Source of the DNA: Streptomyces tendae
GTDB lineage: Bacteria > Actinomycetota > Actinomycetes > Streptomycetales > Streptomycetaceae
DNA length: 64,000 nucleotides
Direction: 5' to 3'
Assembly: GCF_014650435.1 (NCBI RefSeq)
Contig: NZ_BMUY01000019.1
Coordinates: 46,945-110,944, forward strand
Shown: one piece after another, positions 50,602 through 58,731 of the stretch
Layout of the letters: every line of letters begins with the position of its first letter
Position numbering within the stretch: position 1 is the first letter of the stretch
Notes under the pieces: model-generated
Told to the model about the DNA's origin: nothing
The model's database searches: none
The model's input: the letters and a program-made list of their open reading frames with translations, nothing else
Position numbers and translations under genes: made by a program

Positions 50602-50730
50602 GTCACGCCCCTCCTTCGGTCGCTCGCCAGGCTGGGGCATCGACTGATCACCTGTCCGAGAGATCGGGAACCGTTCCCTCGATCGTGGCACAGGATCGGC
50701 GTCGCTGTCCGGAAGGCGAACCTGTCGCGC

Positions 50731-50761
50731 TTGACCCTGTCGCAACGTCAACGTTTCTACT
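50731..50761 (+). promoter_or_regulatory. MerR-type promoter with stretched spacer
   Basis: TTGACC (50731-50736) is separated by 19 bp from TCTACT (50756-50761), and the spacer holds a dyad (TTGAC at 50731 with GTCAA at 50747-50751). Long spacers over an inverted repeat are the mark of MerR-controlled promoters. The start site would fall at or next to the ATG at 50768, giving a leaderless message. Confidence 0.6.
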
Positions 50762-50767
50762 GGGGCC

Positions 50768-51529
50768 ATGCGGATCGGAGAACTCGCCGACGCCGTCGGC
50801 GTCACCACGCGGACCGTGCGGCACTACCACCACCAGGGCCTGCTGCCCGAACCGGAGCGGCTGGCCAACGGGTACCGGACGTACACGTTGCGGCACTTCG
50901 TCGTGCTGGCCAGGATCAGGCGGCTGACCGAGTTGGGACTCGGGCTGGCGGAGGTGCGCGACGTGCTCGCGGACGATGCCGGGAAGGACCTCGCCGAGGT
51001 ACTGGAGGAGCTGGACGCGGATCTCGCGCGGCAGGAGGCGGCGATCCGGGAGCGCCGGACGCGGCTGCGGGCGCTGCTGGAGGCGGAGGGCGGGGTGCCG
51101 CCCGAGGGGCCGGTCTCGCCGGAGCTGGCCGAGCTGTTCGCCGGGATCGGGGACGTGTCCGGCTCGCCGATGGCCCTGCGGGACCGGGAGATGCTGGTGC
51201 TGCTGGAGAGCACCGTCGCCCCGGAGGAGCGGGAGGGGCTGCTGGCCGCGATGCGCGAGGCCCTGGGTTCGCCGGAGGCGGCGGCGCGGGCCCGCCGCGC
51301 CTATGCGCTGCTCGACGAACTGGCCGACGCCGGAGCCGACGACCCCCGCGTCGCGGAGGCGGCCCGCCTGCTCGCCGACTGCATGCCCGCGGAGCTGCTG
51401 CCCGAGGACGGCTTCGACCTCGACCCCGGCCACGGTCTCCTGCGCGCCCTGTACGCCGACTTCGCGCCGGCCCAGGCGGAGGCGGTCCGGCGGGCCATGG
51501 AGATCGCCTCCCGGGGACGGCGGTCGTGA
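50768..51529 (+). CDS. MerR-family regulator
   Basis: The product has 253 residues. The N-terminal winged helix MRIGELADAVGVTTRTVRHYHHQGLL is the MerR motif, followed by the wing YRTYTLRHF and a dimerisation coiled coil (LAEVLEELDADLARQEAAIRERR). The C-terminal 150 residues are a helical effector domain without Cys, so not a classical metal sensor; small-molecule binding is likelier. It overlaps the next gene by 4 bp (GTGA). Its own promoter has the MerR layout, so autoregulation is likely. Confidence 0.93.
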   Translation: MRIGELADAVGVTTRTVRHYHHQGLLPEPERLANGYRTYTLRHFVVLARIRRLTELGLGLAEVRDVLADDAGKDLAEVLEELDADLARQEAAIRERRTRLRALLEAEGGVPPEGPVSPELAELFAGIGDVSGSPMALRDREMLVLLESTVAPEEREGLLAAMREALGSPEAAARARRAYALLDELADAGADDPRVAEAARLLADCMPAELLPEDGFDLDPGHGLLRALYADFAPAQAEAVRRAMEIASRGRRS

Positions 51530-52140
51530 GGGGCACCGGTCCCGCCACGTTTCCGTACCTGCTCGTGAGGCACGAGCTGCGGCTGTGGGCGAGCCTGTGG
51601 TTGTGGGCCGCCCGGCGGACGCACGACGCGGCGGCCGGCGGGTCCGCCTTCGGGTACGCGCGGGGCCAGGGCGCGATGATGGCCGGGTTCGCGTTCGTGT
51701 GTGTCGTCGAGTCCGTGATGATGTCCCTGCTGCTGCGGGACTGGCCCGCCGTGCACCACGTGGTGCTGGTGCTGGACGTGTACACCGTCGTGATGGTGGT
51801 CGGGCTGCACGCCGCGTCCGTGGTCCGGCCGCACGTCCTGGACCCGGCCGCCGGGACGCTGCGGATCCGGCGGGGCATCCACGTCGACGTACGGATACCG
51901 CTGGAGCGGATCGCCTCCGTCCGGCGCGAGCTGCGCACGACGCACGAGCCCGCCGACGGGGAACTCGCTCTCGCCGTGGGGTCCCAGACCTCCGTCACCG
52001 TCGAGCTCGCCGAGCCCGTCGCCCACGTCTCCTTCTTCGGGCGCCGGCGCGAGGTGCGCGTGGTGCGGTGTCACGCCGACGACCCCGGGGCGCTGGTACG
52101 GGCCGTCGAGCGGGCGCGGGCGGGGGACGCCGTACCCTGA
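51526..52140 (+). CDS. Membrane protein with PH-like domain
   Basis: The product has 204 residues. GTG 51526 overlaps the MerR stop. A basic, Trp-rich N-terminus precedes two hydrophobic helices (about residues 50-70 and 78-102), then a beta-rich domain (PAAGTLRIRRGIHVDVRIPL to CHADDPGALVRAVERAR) like the bacterial PH domain that follows membrane helices. It is co-translated with the MerR regulator and is its likely target or effector. The function is unknown. Confidence 0.75.
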   Translation: MRGTGPATFPYLLVRHELRLWASLWLWAARRTHDAAAGGSAFGYARGQGAMMAGFAFVCVVESVMMSLLLRDWPAVHHVVLVLDVYTVVMVVGLHAASVVRPHVLDPAAGTLRIRRGIHVDVRIPLERIASVRRELRTTHEPADGELALAVGSQTSVTVELAEPVAHVSFFGRRREVRVVRCHADDPGALVRAVERARAGDAVP

Positions 52141-52179
52141 CCGGGGGCCGGGGAGCCGGCTCGATGTGAAGGAGTACGT

Positions 52180-52962
52180 GTGCTTGTCCTGCTGCCGCCG
52201 TCCGAGGGGAAGGCCGCGTCCGGCCGGGGCGCCCCGTTGAAGACCGGGTCGCTGTCCCTGCCGGGGCTCACCGCGGCCCGGGAGGCCGTCCTCGGCGAAC
52301 TGGTCGAGCTGTGCGCCGGCGACGAGGAGAAGGCGCGCGAGGTGCTCGGGCTGAGCGAGGGCCTGCGCGGCGAGGTCGCCAAGAACGTGGAGCTGCTGAC
52401 GGCGGGGGCGCGCCCGGCCGGCGAGATCTACACCGGGGTGCTGTACGACGCCCTGGACCTGGCCTCGCTGGACGCCGCCGCCAAGCGGCGGGCGGCCAGG
52501 TCTCTGCTGGTCTTCTCGGGGTTGTGGGGTGCCGTGCGGGTGACCGACCGGATTCCCTCCTACCGGTGCTCGATGGGCGTGAAGCTGCCCGGTCTCGGGG
52601 CGCTGGGCGCGCACTGGCGGATGCCGATGGCCGAGGTGCTGCCGGAGGCGGCCGGGAACGGGCTGGTGCTCGACCTGCGGTCGTCGGCGTACGCGGCGGC
52701 GTGGAAGCCGAAGGGCGAGGTCGCCTCGCGGACGGCGACGGTGCGGGTGCTGCACGCGCCGACGCGGAAGGTGGTCAGCCACTTCAACAAGGCGACCAAG
52801 GGGCGGATCGTACGGAGCCTGCTGGCGTCCGGGACCGGGCCCGAGGGGCCGGCGGAGCTGGTGGAGGCGCTGCGCGAGCTGGGGTACGAGGTGGAGGCGG
52901 AGGCGCCCGCGAAGGCCGGTCGGCCGTGGTCGCTGGACGTGCTCGTGGACGAGGTCCACTGA
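52180..52962 (+). CDS. yaaA: YaaA peroxide stress protein (DUF328)
   Basis: The product has 260 residues. GAAGGAGTACGT precedes GTG 52180. The N-terminus MLVLLPPSEGKAA and later YTGVLYDALDL, SGLWGAVRVTDRIPSYR, LDLRSSAYAA and VVSHFNKATKG are the conserved blocks of YaaA. In E. coli YaaA limits free iron and DNA damage under peroxide. It is cytoplasmic. Confidence 0.94.
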   Translation: MLVLLPPSEGKAASGRGAPLKTGSLSLPGLTAAREAVLGELVELCAGDEEKAREVLGLSEGLRGEVAKNVELLTAGARPAGEIYTGVLYDALDLASLDAAAKRRAARSLLVFSGLWGAVRVTDRIPSYRCSMGVKLPGLGALGAHWRMPMAEVLPEAAGNGLVLDLRSSAYAAAWKPKGEVASRTATVRVLHAPTRKVVSHFNKATKGRIVRSLLASGTGPEGPAELVEALRELGYEVEAEAPAKAGRPWSLDVLVDEVH

Positions 52963-52987
52963 CCCGACCCCTCGATCACACCCACCC

Positions 52988-53008
52988 CCGTTGCGTCGCA
53001 TGCAACGG
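52988..53008 (+). terminator. Possible hairpin between yaaA and the aldolase gene
   Basis: CCGTTGC and GCAACGG pair around a 7-nt loop, 26 bp after the yaaA stop. TTGCA is repeated just downstream, so it could instead be an operator of the aldolase gene. Confidence 0.4.
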
Positions 53009-53046
53009 CGATTGCAGAGAGTGCGTTTCGGCGGCACGATGAGGGC

Positions 53047-53721
53047 ATGAGTTCTCCGCTGCCCTCCTCCCCCGCCGCCTCGGTGCTGGATCTCGCGCCC
53101 GTGGTGCCCGTCGTGGTCGTCGACGACCTCGCCGACGCCGTGCCGCTCGCCAGGGCGCTCGTCGCCGGCGGGCTGCCCGCGATCGAGGTGACGCTGCGGA
53201 CGCCGGTCGCCCTCGACGCGATCAGGGCCATCGCCGCTGAGGTACCGGGTGCGGTGGTCGGCGCGGGCACGGTCATCACGCCGGAGCAGGTCGCGGACGT
53301 GGTGGCGGCCGGGGCTCGGTTCCTGGTCAGCCCGGGGTGGACGGACGTACTGCTGGAGGCCATGCGGGGGTCCGGGGTGCCGTTCCTGCCGGGGGTGTCG
53401 ACCACGTCGGAGGTGGTGGCGCTGCTGGAGCGCGGGGTGCGGGAGATGAAGTTCTTCCCGGCCGAGGCAGCGGGCGGCACCGCCTATCTCAAGGCGCTCG
53501 CCGCGCCGCTGCCGCAGGCGCGCTTCTGCCCAACCGGCGGCATCACCCCGGCCTCCGCGCCGGAGTACCTGGCGCTGCCCAACGTCGGCTGTGTCGGGGG
53601 CAGTTGGATGCTGCCCAAGGACGCGGTGGCCGGCCGGGACTGGGGACGCGTCGAGACGCTGGCCCGCGAGGCGGCGGCGCTCGGCGCGGGTGGACTCAGC
53701 GCAGGTGGGACGTCTCGTTGA
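53047..53721 (+). CDS. eda: KDPG/KHG aldolase
   Basis: The 224-residue TIM-barrel lyase cleaves 2-keto-3-deoxy-6-phosphogluconate or 4-hydroxy-2-oxoglutarate. The catalytic Glu is E47 (IEVTLRTP) and the Schiff-base Lys is K135 (MKFFPAEAAGG). GAGTVIT, LVSPGW, PGVSTTSE and FCPTGGI are all conserved. The last 26 bp overlap the RNase H gene on the other strand. No gluconate genes are adjacent. Confidence 0.94.
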   Translation: MSSPLPSSPAASVLDLAPVVPVVVVDDLADAVPLARALVAGGLPAIEVTLRTPVALDAIRAIAAEVPGAVVGAGTVITPEQVADVVAAGARFLVSPGWTDVLLEAMRGSGVPFLPGVSTTSEVVALLERGVREMKFFPAEAAGGTAYLKALAAPLPQARFCPTGGITPASAPEYLALPNVGCVGGSWMLPKDAVAGRDWGRVETLAREAAALGAGGLSAGGTSR

Positions 53722-55198
53722 ACAGGCGGACGCTGGCGCCGCCGTCCGCGTAGTACGCCACGGCCGACAGTGATGCCGCCGACAGTTCCATCCGGAACAG
53801 CGACTCGGGCGGGGCGCCCAGGGCGAGCCGCAGGAACGTCTTGATCGGCGTGACGTGGGAGACCAGCAGCACCGTGCGGCCCGCGTACGCCGCGACGAGC
53901 TTGTCGCGGGTGGCGGCGATCCGGGTGGCGGTGGCCGCGAAGCTCTCGCCGCCGCCGGTCGGCTCCGCGTCCGGGGAGGCCAGCCAGGCGTCCAGGTCGG
54001 CGGGGTGCCGGTCGCGCACCTCGCCGAAGGTGAGCCCTTCCCACGCGCCGAAGTCGGTCTCGCGCAGCCCCTCCTCGACCGTCACCGCCAGACCCAGGCG
54101 GGCGGCGACGATGCCTGCGGTCTCGCGGGTACGGGCCAGGGGCGAGGCGACGATCGCCTCGATGGTGCCGCGCCGGGCGAGGCTCTCAGCAACTCTCTCG
54201 GCCTGCTCGCGCCCTACGGGTGACAGGGACGGATCGCTGCCGCCGCTCCCGGAGAACCGCTTCTGCGGGGTGAGGGGCGTCTCCCCGTGCCGCAGCAGGA
54301 CGAAGGTGGCGGGAGAGCCCATGTCGGGCGGCCCCCAGCCGGGCGAGGCCACGGCCTTCGCGGCCCGCACATCGGCCGCCGCCGGGGTCTCGGCGGCACC
54401 GGGCACCGTGCTCCCGGCGCCGGTCCGGGCCGCCCGCAGGACACGCTCCCCCGCGATCGCACCGTCGCCCGAGACGGCAGCCTCACCGCCGTCGCCTTCC
54501 CCACGGCCGCCCCGGGACGCACCTCCGGCGGCAGCACCGCCGGACACCGCGCTCCCGGCGCCGGTCCGGGTCGTCGTCGTCCGGGGCAGGCGCTCGCCCG
54601 TGGACGGAGCATCACCGCCGGCGGCCGCCACGTCGGCGGCTTCTCCGGCGCCGGCGGGTGCGGCGGTCGCCCGGTCCCCGCTCCGGCGGGATCCGGCCGT
54701 GCGGTCGGCGGGTGCGGCGCGGTCGGCGGCGCGCGCGTCCAGTTCCGCCGTCGACGTGGACGGCGACCACTGTTCGCCGCGTGCGCCCGCGTCCATCGCC
54801 TCGTTGGCCAGGCGGTCGGCGTGCTTGTTGTCCGCGCGGGGGATCCACTCGTACGTCACGCGCCCCGGCGGGAAGACGCGGGCCGCCTCGGCCGCCAGGG
54901 GCTTCATGTCGGGGTGCTTGATCTTCCAGCGGCCCGACATCTGCTCGACGACCAGCTTGGAGTCCATGCGGACGTGCACGGTGGCGTCCGGGTCCAGTTC
55001 CCCGGCCGCGCGCAGACCGGCCAGCAGGCCCCGGTACTCGGCGACGTTGTTCGTGACGACCCCGAGGTACTCGGCGGCCTCCACCAGGGTCTCCCCGGTC
55101 GCCGCGTCCAGCACGACCGCGCCGTAGCCCGCGGGCCCCGGGTTGCCCCGCGACCCGCCGTCGGCCTCGACGACGAACTCCCGCGCGGAACCGGTCAC
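53696..55198 (-). CDS. Bifunctional RNase H / acid phosphatase fusion
   Basis: The product has 500 residues. GTG 55198 has GGGAG 5 bases upstream; GTG 55210 does not. The N-terminal type I RNase H has the full D-E-D-D set: D13 (EADGGSRGNPGPAG), E54 (NNVAEYRG), D79 (MDSKL) and D128 (NKHADRLAN). A 130-residue Ala/Gly/Arg linker has a near-repeat (RTGAGSAV... / RTGAGSTV...). The C-terminal histidine phosphatase has RHGET and VSHVTPIKT. The mycobacterial homologue Rv2228c joins RNase H with alpha-ribazole phosphatase (CobC) activity. Confidence 0.94.
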   Translation of the reverse strand: MTGSAREFVVEADGGSRGNPGPAGYGAVVLDAATGETLVEAAEYLGVVTNNVAEYRGLLAGLRAAGELDPDATVHVRMDSKLVVEQMSGRWKIKHPDMKPLAAEAARVFPPGRVTYEWIPRADNKHADRLANEAMDAGARGEQWSPSTSTAELDARAADRAAPADRTAGSRRSGDRATAAPAGAGEAADVAAAGGDAPSTGERLPRTTTTRTGAGSAVSGGAAAGGASRGGRGEGDGGEAAVSGDGAIAGERVLRAARTGAGSTVPGAAETPAAADVRAAKAVASPGWGPPDMGSPATFVLLRHGETPLTPQKRFSGSGGSDPSLSPVGREQAERVAESLARRGTIEAIVASPLARTRETAGIVAARLGLAVTVEEGLRETDFGAWEGLTFGEVRDRHPADLDAWLASPDAEPTGGGESFAATATRIAATRDKLVAAYAGRTVLLVSHVTPIKTFLRLALGAPPESLFRMELSAASLSAVAYYADGGASVRLFNETSHLR

Positions 55199-55232
55199 CG
55201 CGTCTCCCACCGCTCAGTCACCGACCGGCCCC

Positions 55233-55976
55233 CTACAGCCCGGAGTCGGCGGTGCGCACCAGGATGCGGCGGCAGTTCTCGCAGCGTACGACCGTGTCGG
55301 GGGCCGTGGAGCGGATCTCGCTCAGCTCCGTGATGGCCAGCTCCTGGCGGCATCCCTGGCAGCTGCGCTGGTACAGCTTGGCCGCGCCGACGCCGCCCTG
55401 CTGCTCGCGCAGCTTGTCGTAGAGCTTCAGCAGGTCCTCGGGGACGGAGCCCGCGACGACCTCGCGCTCCTTGGTCACCGAGGCCACCTCGCCGTCCAGC
55501 TCCTCGACGGCCGCGTCCCGGCGCGCGGTGGCGTCGTCGATCTTGCCCTGGACCGCGCCGACCCGCTCGGTCAGCTCGGCGACCCGCTCCTGCGCGGACT
55601 CGCGGCGCTCCATCACCTCCAGGACGACGTCCTCGAGGTCGCCCTGGCGCTTGGCGAGGGAGGCGATCTCGCGCTGGAGGTTCTCCAGGTCCTTCGGGGA
55701 GGTGACGGCGCCGGAGTCCAGGCGCTGCTGGTCGCGCCCGGCGCGCTGGCGCACCTGGTCCACGTCCTGCTCGGCCTTGGTCTGCTCGCGGGCGCAGTCG
55801 CTCTCCTCGGTCTGCGCGGCCACGAGCAGGTCGCGCAGCTGGGTGTGGTCCTTGGTCAGCGACTCGATCTCGGCGTGCTCGGGCAGGGACCGGCGCTTGT
55901 GCGCGAGCTGCTGGAGCCGCGTGTCGAGGCCCTGGACGTCGAGGAGTCGGATCTGGTCGGCGGGCGCGGCTTTCAG
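55233..55976 (-). CDS. Coiled-coil zinc-ribbon protein (CT398-like), probable CTG start
   Basis: The product has 247 residues. I place the start at CTG 55976, because it overlaps the Nif3 stop as CTGA, has GGGAG 7 bases upstream, and gives the N-terminus xKAAPADQIRLLDVQGLD where homologues begin. The next GTG, at 55823, would remove 50 well-conserved residues. The middle is one long antiparallel coiled coil (about 35-180) and the end is a Cys4 ribbon (CQGC, then CENC). Homologues are possibly linked to RNA or secretion. It lies between the Nif3 and RNase H genes in one operon. Confidence 0.85.
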   Translation of the reverse strand: MKAAPADQIRLLDVQGLDTRLQQLAHKRRSLPEHAEIESLTKDHTQLRDLLVAAQTEESDCAREQTKAEQDVDQVRQRAGRDQQRLDSGAVTSPKDLENLQREIASLAKRQGDLEDVVLEVMERRESAQERVAELTERVGAVQGKIDDATARRDAAVEELDGEVASVTKEREVVAGSVPEDLLKLYDKLREQQGGVGAAKLYQRSCQGCRQELAITELSEIRSTAPDTVVRCENCRRILVRTADSGL

Positions 55977-56830
55977 TTGGGGGCTCCCATTGCGCTAGAG
56001 GTCGGGGCGGACGCCGCGTGGGCGGTCCAGGGGTCGGTGACCGTCTTCGAGACGTGGACCCTGAGGTCCCAGCCGTTGCGGTCGGAGATCTCGTCGAGCT
56101 GGGCCGCGCCCAGCTCGCACCAGGGCCACTCGGTGGCCCAGTGCGCCGCGTCGAGCAGCGCGAGGGGACTGTGGGCGCGGGCTTCGGACACGGGGTGGTG
56201 GCGGAGGTCCGCGGTGAGGAAGGCGTCGACGCCGGCCGCCCGCACGTGGTCGAAGAGGCCGTCGCCGGAGCCGCCGCTGACGGCGACGGTGCGCACGGTC
56301 GCCTCGGGGTCACCGGCGACGCGGATGCCCTGCGCCGTGGCGGGCAGCCGCTCGGCGGCGCGGGCGGCCAGCTCGCGGACGGTCAGCGGGTGCGGCAGCT
56401 CGCACACCCGGCCCAGGCCGCGGCGCCCCGCGGGGTCGCTCGGGTCCGGCACCAGGGGCCCTACGACGTTCAGGTCAAGGGCGCCGGCCAGCGCGTCGGA
56501 GACGCCCGGGTCGGCGGTGTCGGCGTTGGTGTGGGCGACGTGCAGGGCGATGTCGTTCTTGATGAGCGTGTGCACGACGCGGCCCTTGAAGGTGGCCGCG
56601 GAGACCGTCGTCGTCCCGCGCAGATACAGCGGGTGGTGGGTGACGAGCAGGTCGGCGCCCAGCTTCACCGCCTCGTCGACGATCTCCTGGACGGGGTCCA
56701 CCGCGAACAGGACCCGTGTGACCTCCTGGTCGGGCTCGCCCACGACGGTGCCGACCGCGTCCCAGGACTCGGCCCGCTCGGCGGGCCACAGGTTGTCCAG
56801 CGCGGTGATGACTTCTGACAGACGGGGCAC
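55973..56830 (-). CDS. Nif3-like dinuclear metal-centre protein (GTP cyclohydrolase I type 2 homologue)
   Basis: The product has 285 residues from GTG 56830. Metal ligands are visible in THHPLYLRG (H65, H66), HTNADTAD, and the late FLTADLRHHPVSEA and LLDAAHWATE. The family forms hexameric rings with a two-metal site; activity is poorly known. TAGCCT lies 7 bases before the GTG and there is no ribosome site, so the operon message may be leaderless. It is the first gene of Nif3 - zinc ribbon - RNase H. Confidence 0.9.
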   Translation of the reverse strand: MPRLSEVITALDNLWPAERAESWDAVGTVVGEPDQEVTRVLFAVDPVQEIVDEAVKLGADLLVTHHPLYLRGTTTVSAATFKGRVVHTLIKNDIALHVAHTNADTADPGVSDALAGALDLNVVGPLVPDPSDPAGRRGLGRVCELPHPLTVRELAARAAERLPATAQGIRVAGDPEATVRTVAVSGGSGDGLFDHVRAAGVDAFLTADLRHHPVSEARAHSPLALLDAAHWATEWPWCELGAAQLDEISDRNGWDLRVHVSKTVTDPWTAHAASAPTSSAMGAPN

Positions 56831-57015
56831 GCGTGCAAGGCTACCTGGAGGTTCTGCGCCGTTGTACCCGCGGAGTGCCCGCGGGCGTACCCGCGGATTC
56901 ACTCACGGATCAACTCGCCGGTCTACTCGCGGACGTATCCGTCGTCCGCCGCCGCGACCGGACGGTGCGGCACAGCACACGCCGTGCCCTTCCCTCAGGC
57001 GAATCGTTCCTGTGA

Positions 57016-57029
57016 CACACGTATGTGTG
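57016..57029. promoter_or_regulatory. Palindrome upstream of the repeat-propeller gene
   Basis: CACAC and GTGTG flank GTAT, 70-83 bp before the ATG at 57099. The position suits an operator; no regulator is known. Confidence 0.3.
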
Positions 57030-57098
57030 ATGGGGACGGCTGCCGGTCCCCCGCCCGTGCGTACGAAAACTAGCTTCGTCGCCGGAGGTGACCGAACG

Positions 57099-58373
57099 AT
57101 GACGGCCTGTGCGATCGAGCCTTCGGCGGACCCCGGGAACGGCGGGGGCCCGCGGGCGGACTGCAGCATCACCGCGGAGGGTGCCTACGCCGCGCGTCTC
57201 GCCCGGAGCGGGGAGGGCGGCGACTCCTGGTACCCGGAGCGCTGGACCCTGGACGGCCCCGAGCCGTACGCGGTGCCGCTGCCGGGCAACCAGCCCGAGG
57301 AGCCGGGCACCGAGGTGCAGCCGATGGGCGACGGGCGGGTCCTGGTCCACCGGGTCGCGGCCGGCCGGCACGTCTTCGCCCTGCTGTACCCGACCGGGCC
57401 CGGCACCGGCGAGCTGCCGCTGGGCGCGGTCGAGTGCCTGGCGGAGGCCACCGGACTGCGGCTGCTGCCGCCGGCCCCGGACGGCGAGCGGGCGTACGCC
57501 CTCGCGGCCGGTCCGCGGTCGACGGTGCTGTGGCAGGTCGCGGGCGGCGCCTTCGGGCCCGAGCGGGTGGCGGAGATCCCCGGCCGCTGCTCGGGCGGGG
57601 TCTGGCTGGACCGCACCGGCCGGATACTGGCGGTGGACCGGGAGACCGGCGGGCGCACCAAGGCGGTCGTGGTGGACCTGGAGCGGGGCGGCGAGGTGTC
57701 GCCGCTGCTGCAGATCGCCCCGGACAGTGACGACCGGCTCCTGCTGGCCGACCCGGACAGCGGACTGGTGCTGATCCGCTCGGACGCCCCCTCCCCGGGG
57801 CGGGAGCGGCTCGGCTGGGGCGTGCTGGGCAGCACGCTGCCGGTGCGCTTCCCGGAGTGCCTGCGGCTGCCGGACTGCGTCGTGACGCCGTTCGCCGTCC
57901 AGCCGGGGCAGGTGCTGACCCCGGAGCGCTGTGCGGTGGCCCTGCGGGTGGACGGCGCCCTCGGCAGCTGGGTCGGCGTGTGGCGGCCCGCCGACCGGCA
58001 GGTGCGGCATCTCCCGGCGCCCGAGGGCTGGTTGACGGGCGCCGGGCTGTGGACCCCGGACGGGGAGCTGCGGCTGCCGTGCTCCACACCGCGGTCGCCG
58101 TGCGGCGTGGCCCGGCTCGCCGCACCCGACGTTCCCGGCACCGGCACCGGCACCGGCACCGGTGGCGAGCGGCCCGAGGAACCGGGCGAGCCGGGGGGAC
58201 CGGCGGATCCCGGGAATCCGGAGGATTCAGCTCCGGAGGATTCGGCCTCGGGTGGGCCCGGCGAGCCCGGCGAACCCGGCGCCGCGGACACGCCGGCGGC
58301 CGCTCCCGCCCCCGCTCGACCCCGCCCCGTACCGCTGCAACAGGCCCCGCTGGCACGGCTTGTAACGAAGTAG
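57099..58373 (+). CDS. Hypothetical protein, probable beta-propeller
   Basis: The product has 424 residues. GGAGGTGACCGAACG precedes the ATG. There is no signal peptide. Residues about 40-345 show repeated short beta-strand blocks with turn motifs such as DGRVLVHRVAAGRHVFALLY, SGGVWLDRTGRILAVDRETG and DDRLLLADPDSGLVLIRSD, as in WD40/TolB-like propellers. The C-terminal 75 residues are low complexity (GTGTGTG then Pro/Gly/Glu/Ala-rich) and end in PLQQAPLARLVTK. Conserved in Streptomyces as far as I recall; the function is unknown. Confidence 0.75.
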   Translation: MTACAIEPSADPGNGGGPRADCSITAEGAYAARLARSGEGGDSWYPERWTLDGPEPYAVPLPGNQPEEPGTEVQPMGDGRVLVHRVAAGRHVFALLYPTGPGTGELPLGAVECLAEATGLRLLPPAPDGERAYALAAGPRSTVLWQVAGGAFGPERVAEIPGRCSGGVWLDRTGRILAVDRETGGRTKAVVVDLERGGEVSPLLQIAPDSDDRLLLADPDSGLVLIRSDAPSPGRERLGWGVLGSTLPVRFPECLRLPDCVVTPFAVQPGQVLTPERCAVALRVDGALGSWVGVWRPADRQVRHLPAPEGWLTGAGLWTPDGELRLPCSTPRSPCGVARLAAPDVPGTGTGTGTGGERPEEPGEPGGPADPGNPEDSAPEDSASGGPGEPGEPGAADTPAAAPAPARPRPVPLQQAPLARLVTK

Positions 58374-58470
58374 TGCCGGTTGGCGTGGCCGCCTGGATTC
58401 CGCCCGAGGTGTGCCGGTTAGACTCGCCCGGCTGTAGGAAAGATCATGTTGACGGGGTGAATTCCTTCCG

Positions 58471-58638
58471 ATGAACGACGCCAGCACGACCCAGCCGATC
58501 CAGGCCGCCGGTGCCGACGTTTCCGAGACCGACACCGGCCACGGCAAGCACCGTGGACCGGTCTCCAGCCAGGAGGCCGTGGCGACTCCCAAGGGCCGCC
58601 ACCGCAAGCCGGCCGAGGAGACCGAGACGGCCGCCTGA
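58471..58638 (+). CDS. Small basic conserved Streptomyces peptide
   Basis: The product has 55 residues. It is hydrophilic, with GHGKHRGPVSSQ and KGRHRKPAEE, two similar basic patches each with a HR pair, and an acidic end. The ATG at 58471 lacks a strong ribosome site (GGGGTGA is 11 bases away). Small proteins of this type are widely conserved in Streptomyces, without known function. A hairpin follows at 58691. Confidence 0.65.
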   Translation: MNDASTTQPIQAAGADVSETDTGHGKHRGPVSSQEAVATPKGRHRKPAEETETAA

Positions 58639-58690
58639 CGGTACGGACAAGCACCGACACAGGCACAGGCAAGCGAAAAGCAAGCGGCTC

Positions 58691-58724
58691 CGGCCCCGTT
58701 CGTCGTATCCGGCGGGCGGGGCCG
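58691..58724. terminator. Bidirectional terminator
   Basis: CGGCCCCG and CGGGGCCG form an 8-bp stem between the small peptide gene (+) and the MaoC gene (-). Confidence 0.6.
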
Positions 58725-58731
58725 CTGTCGT

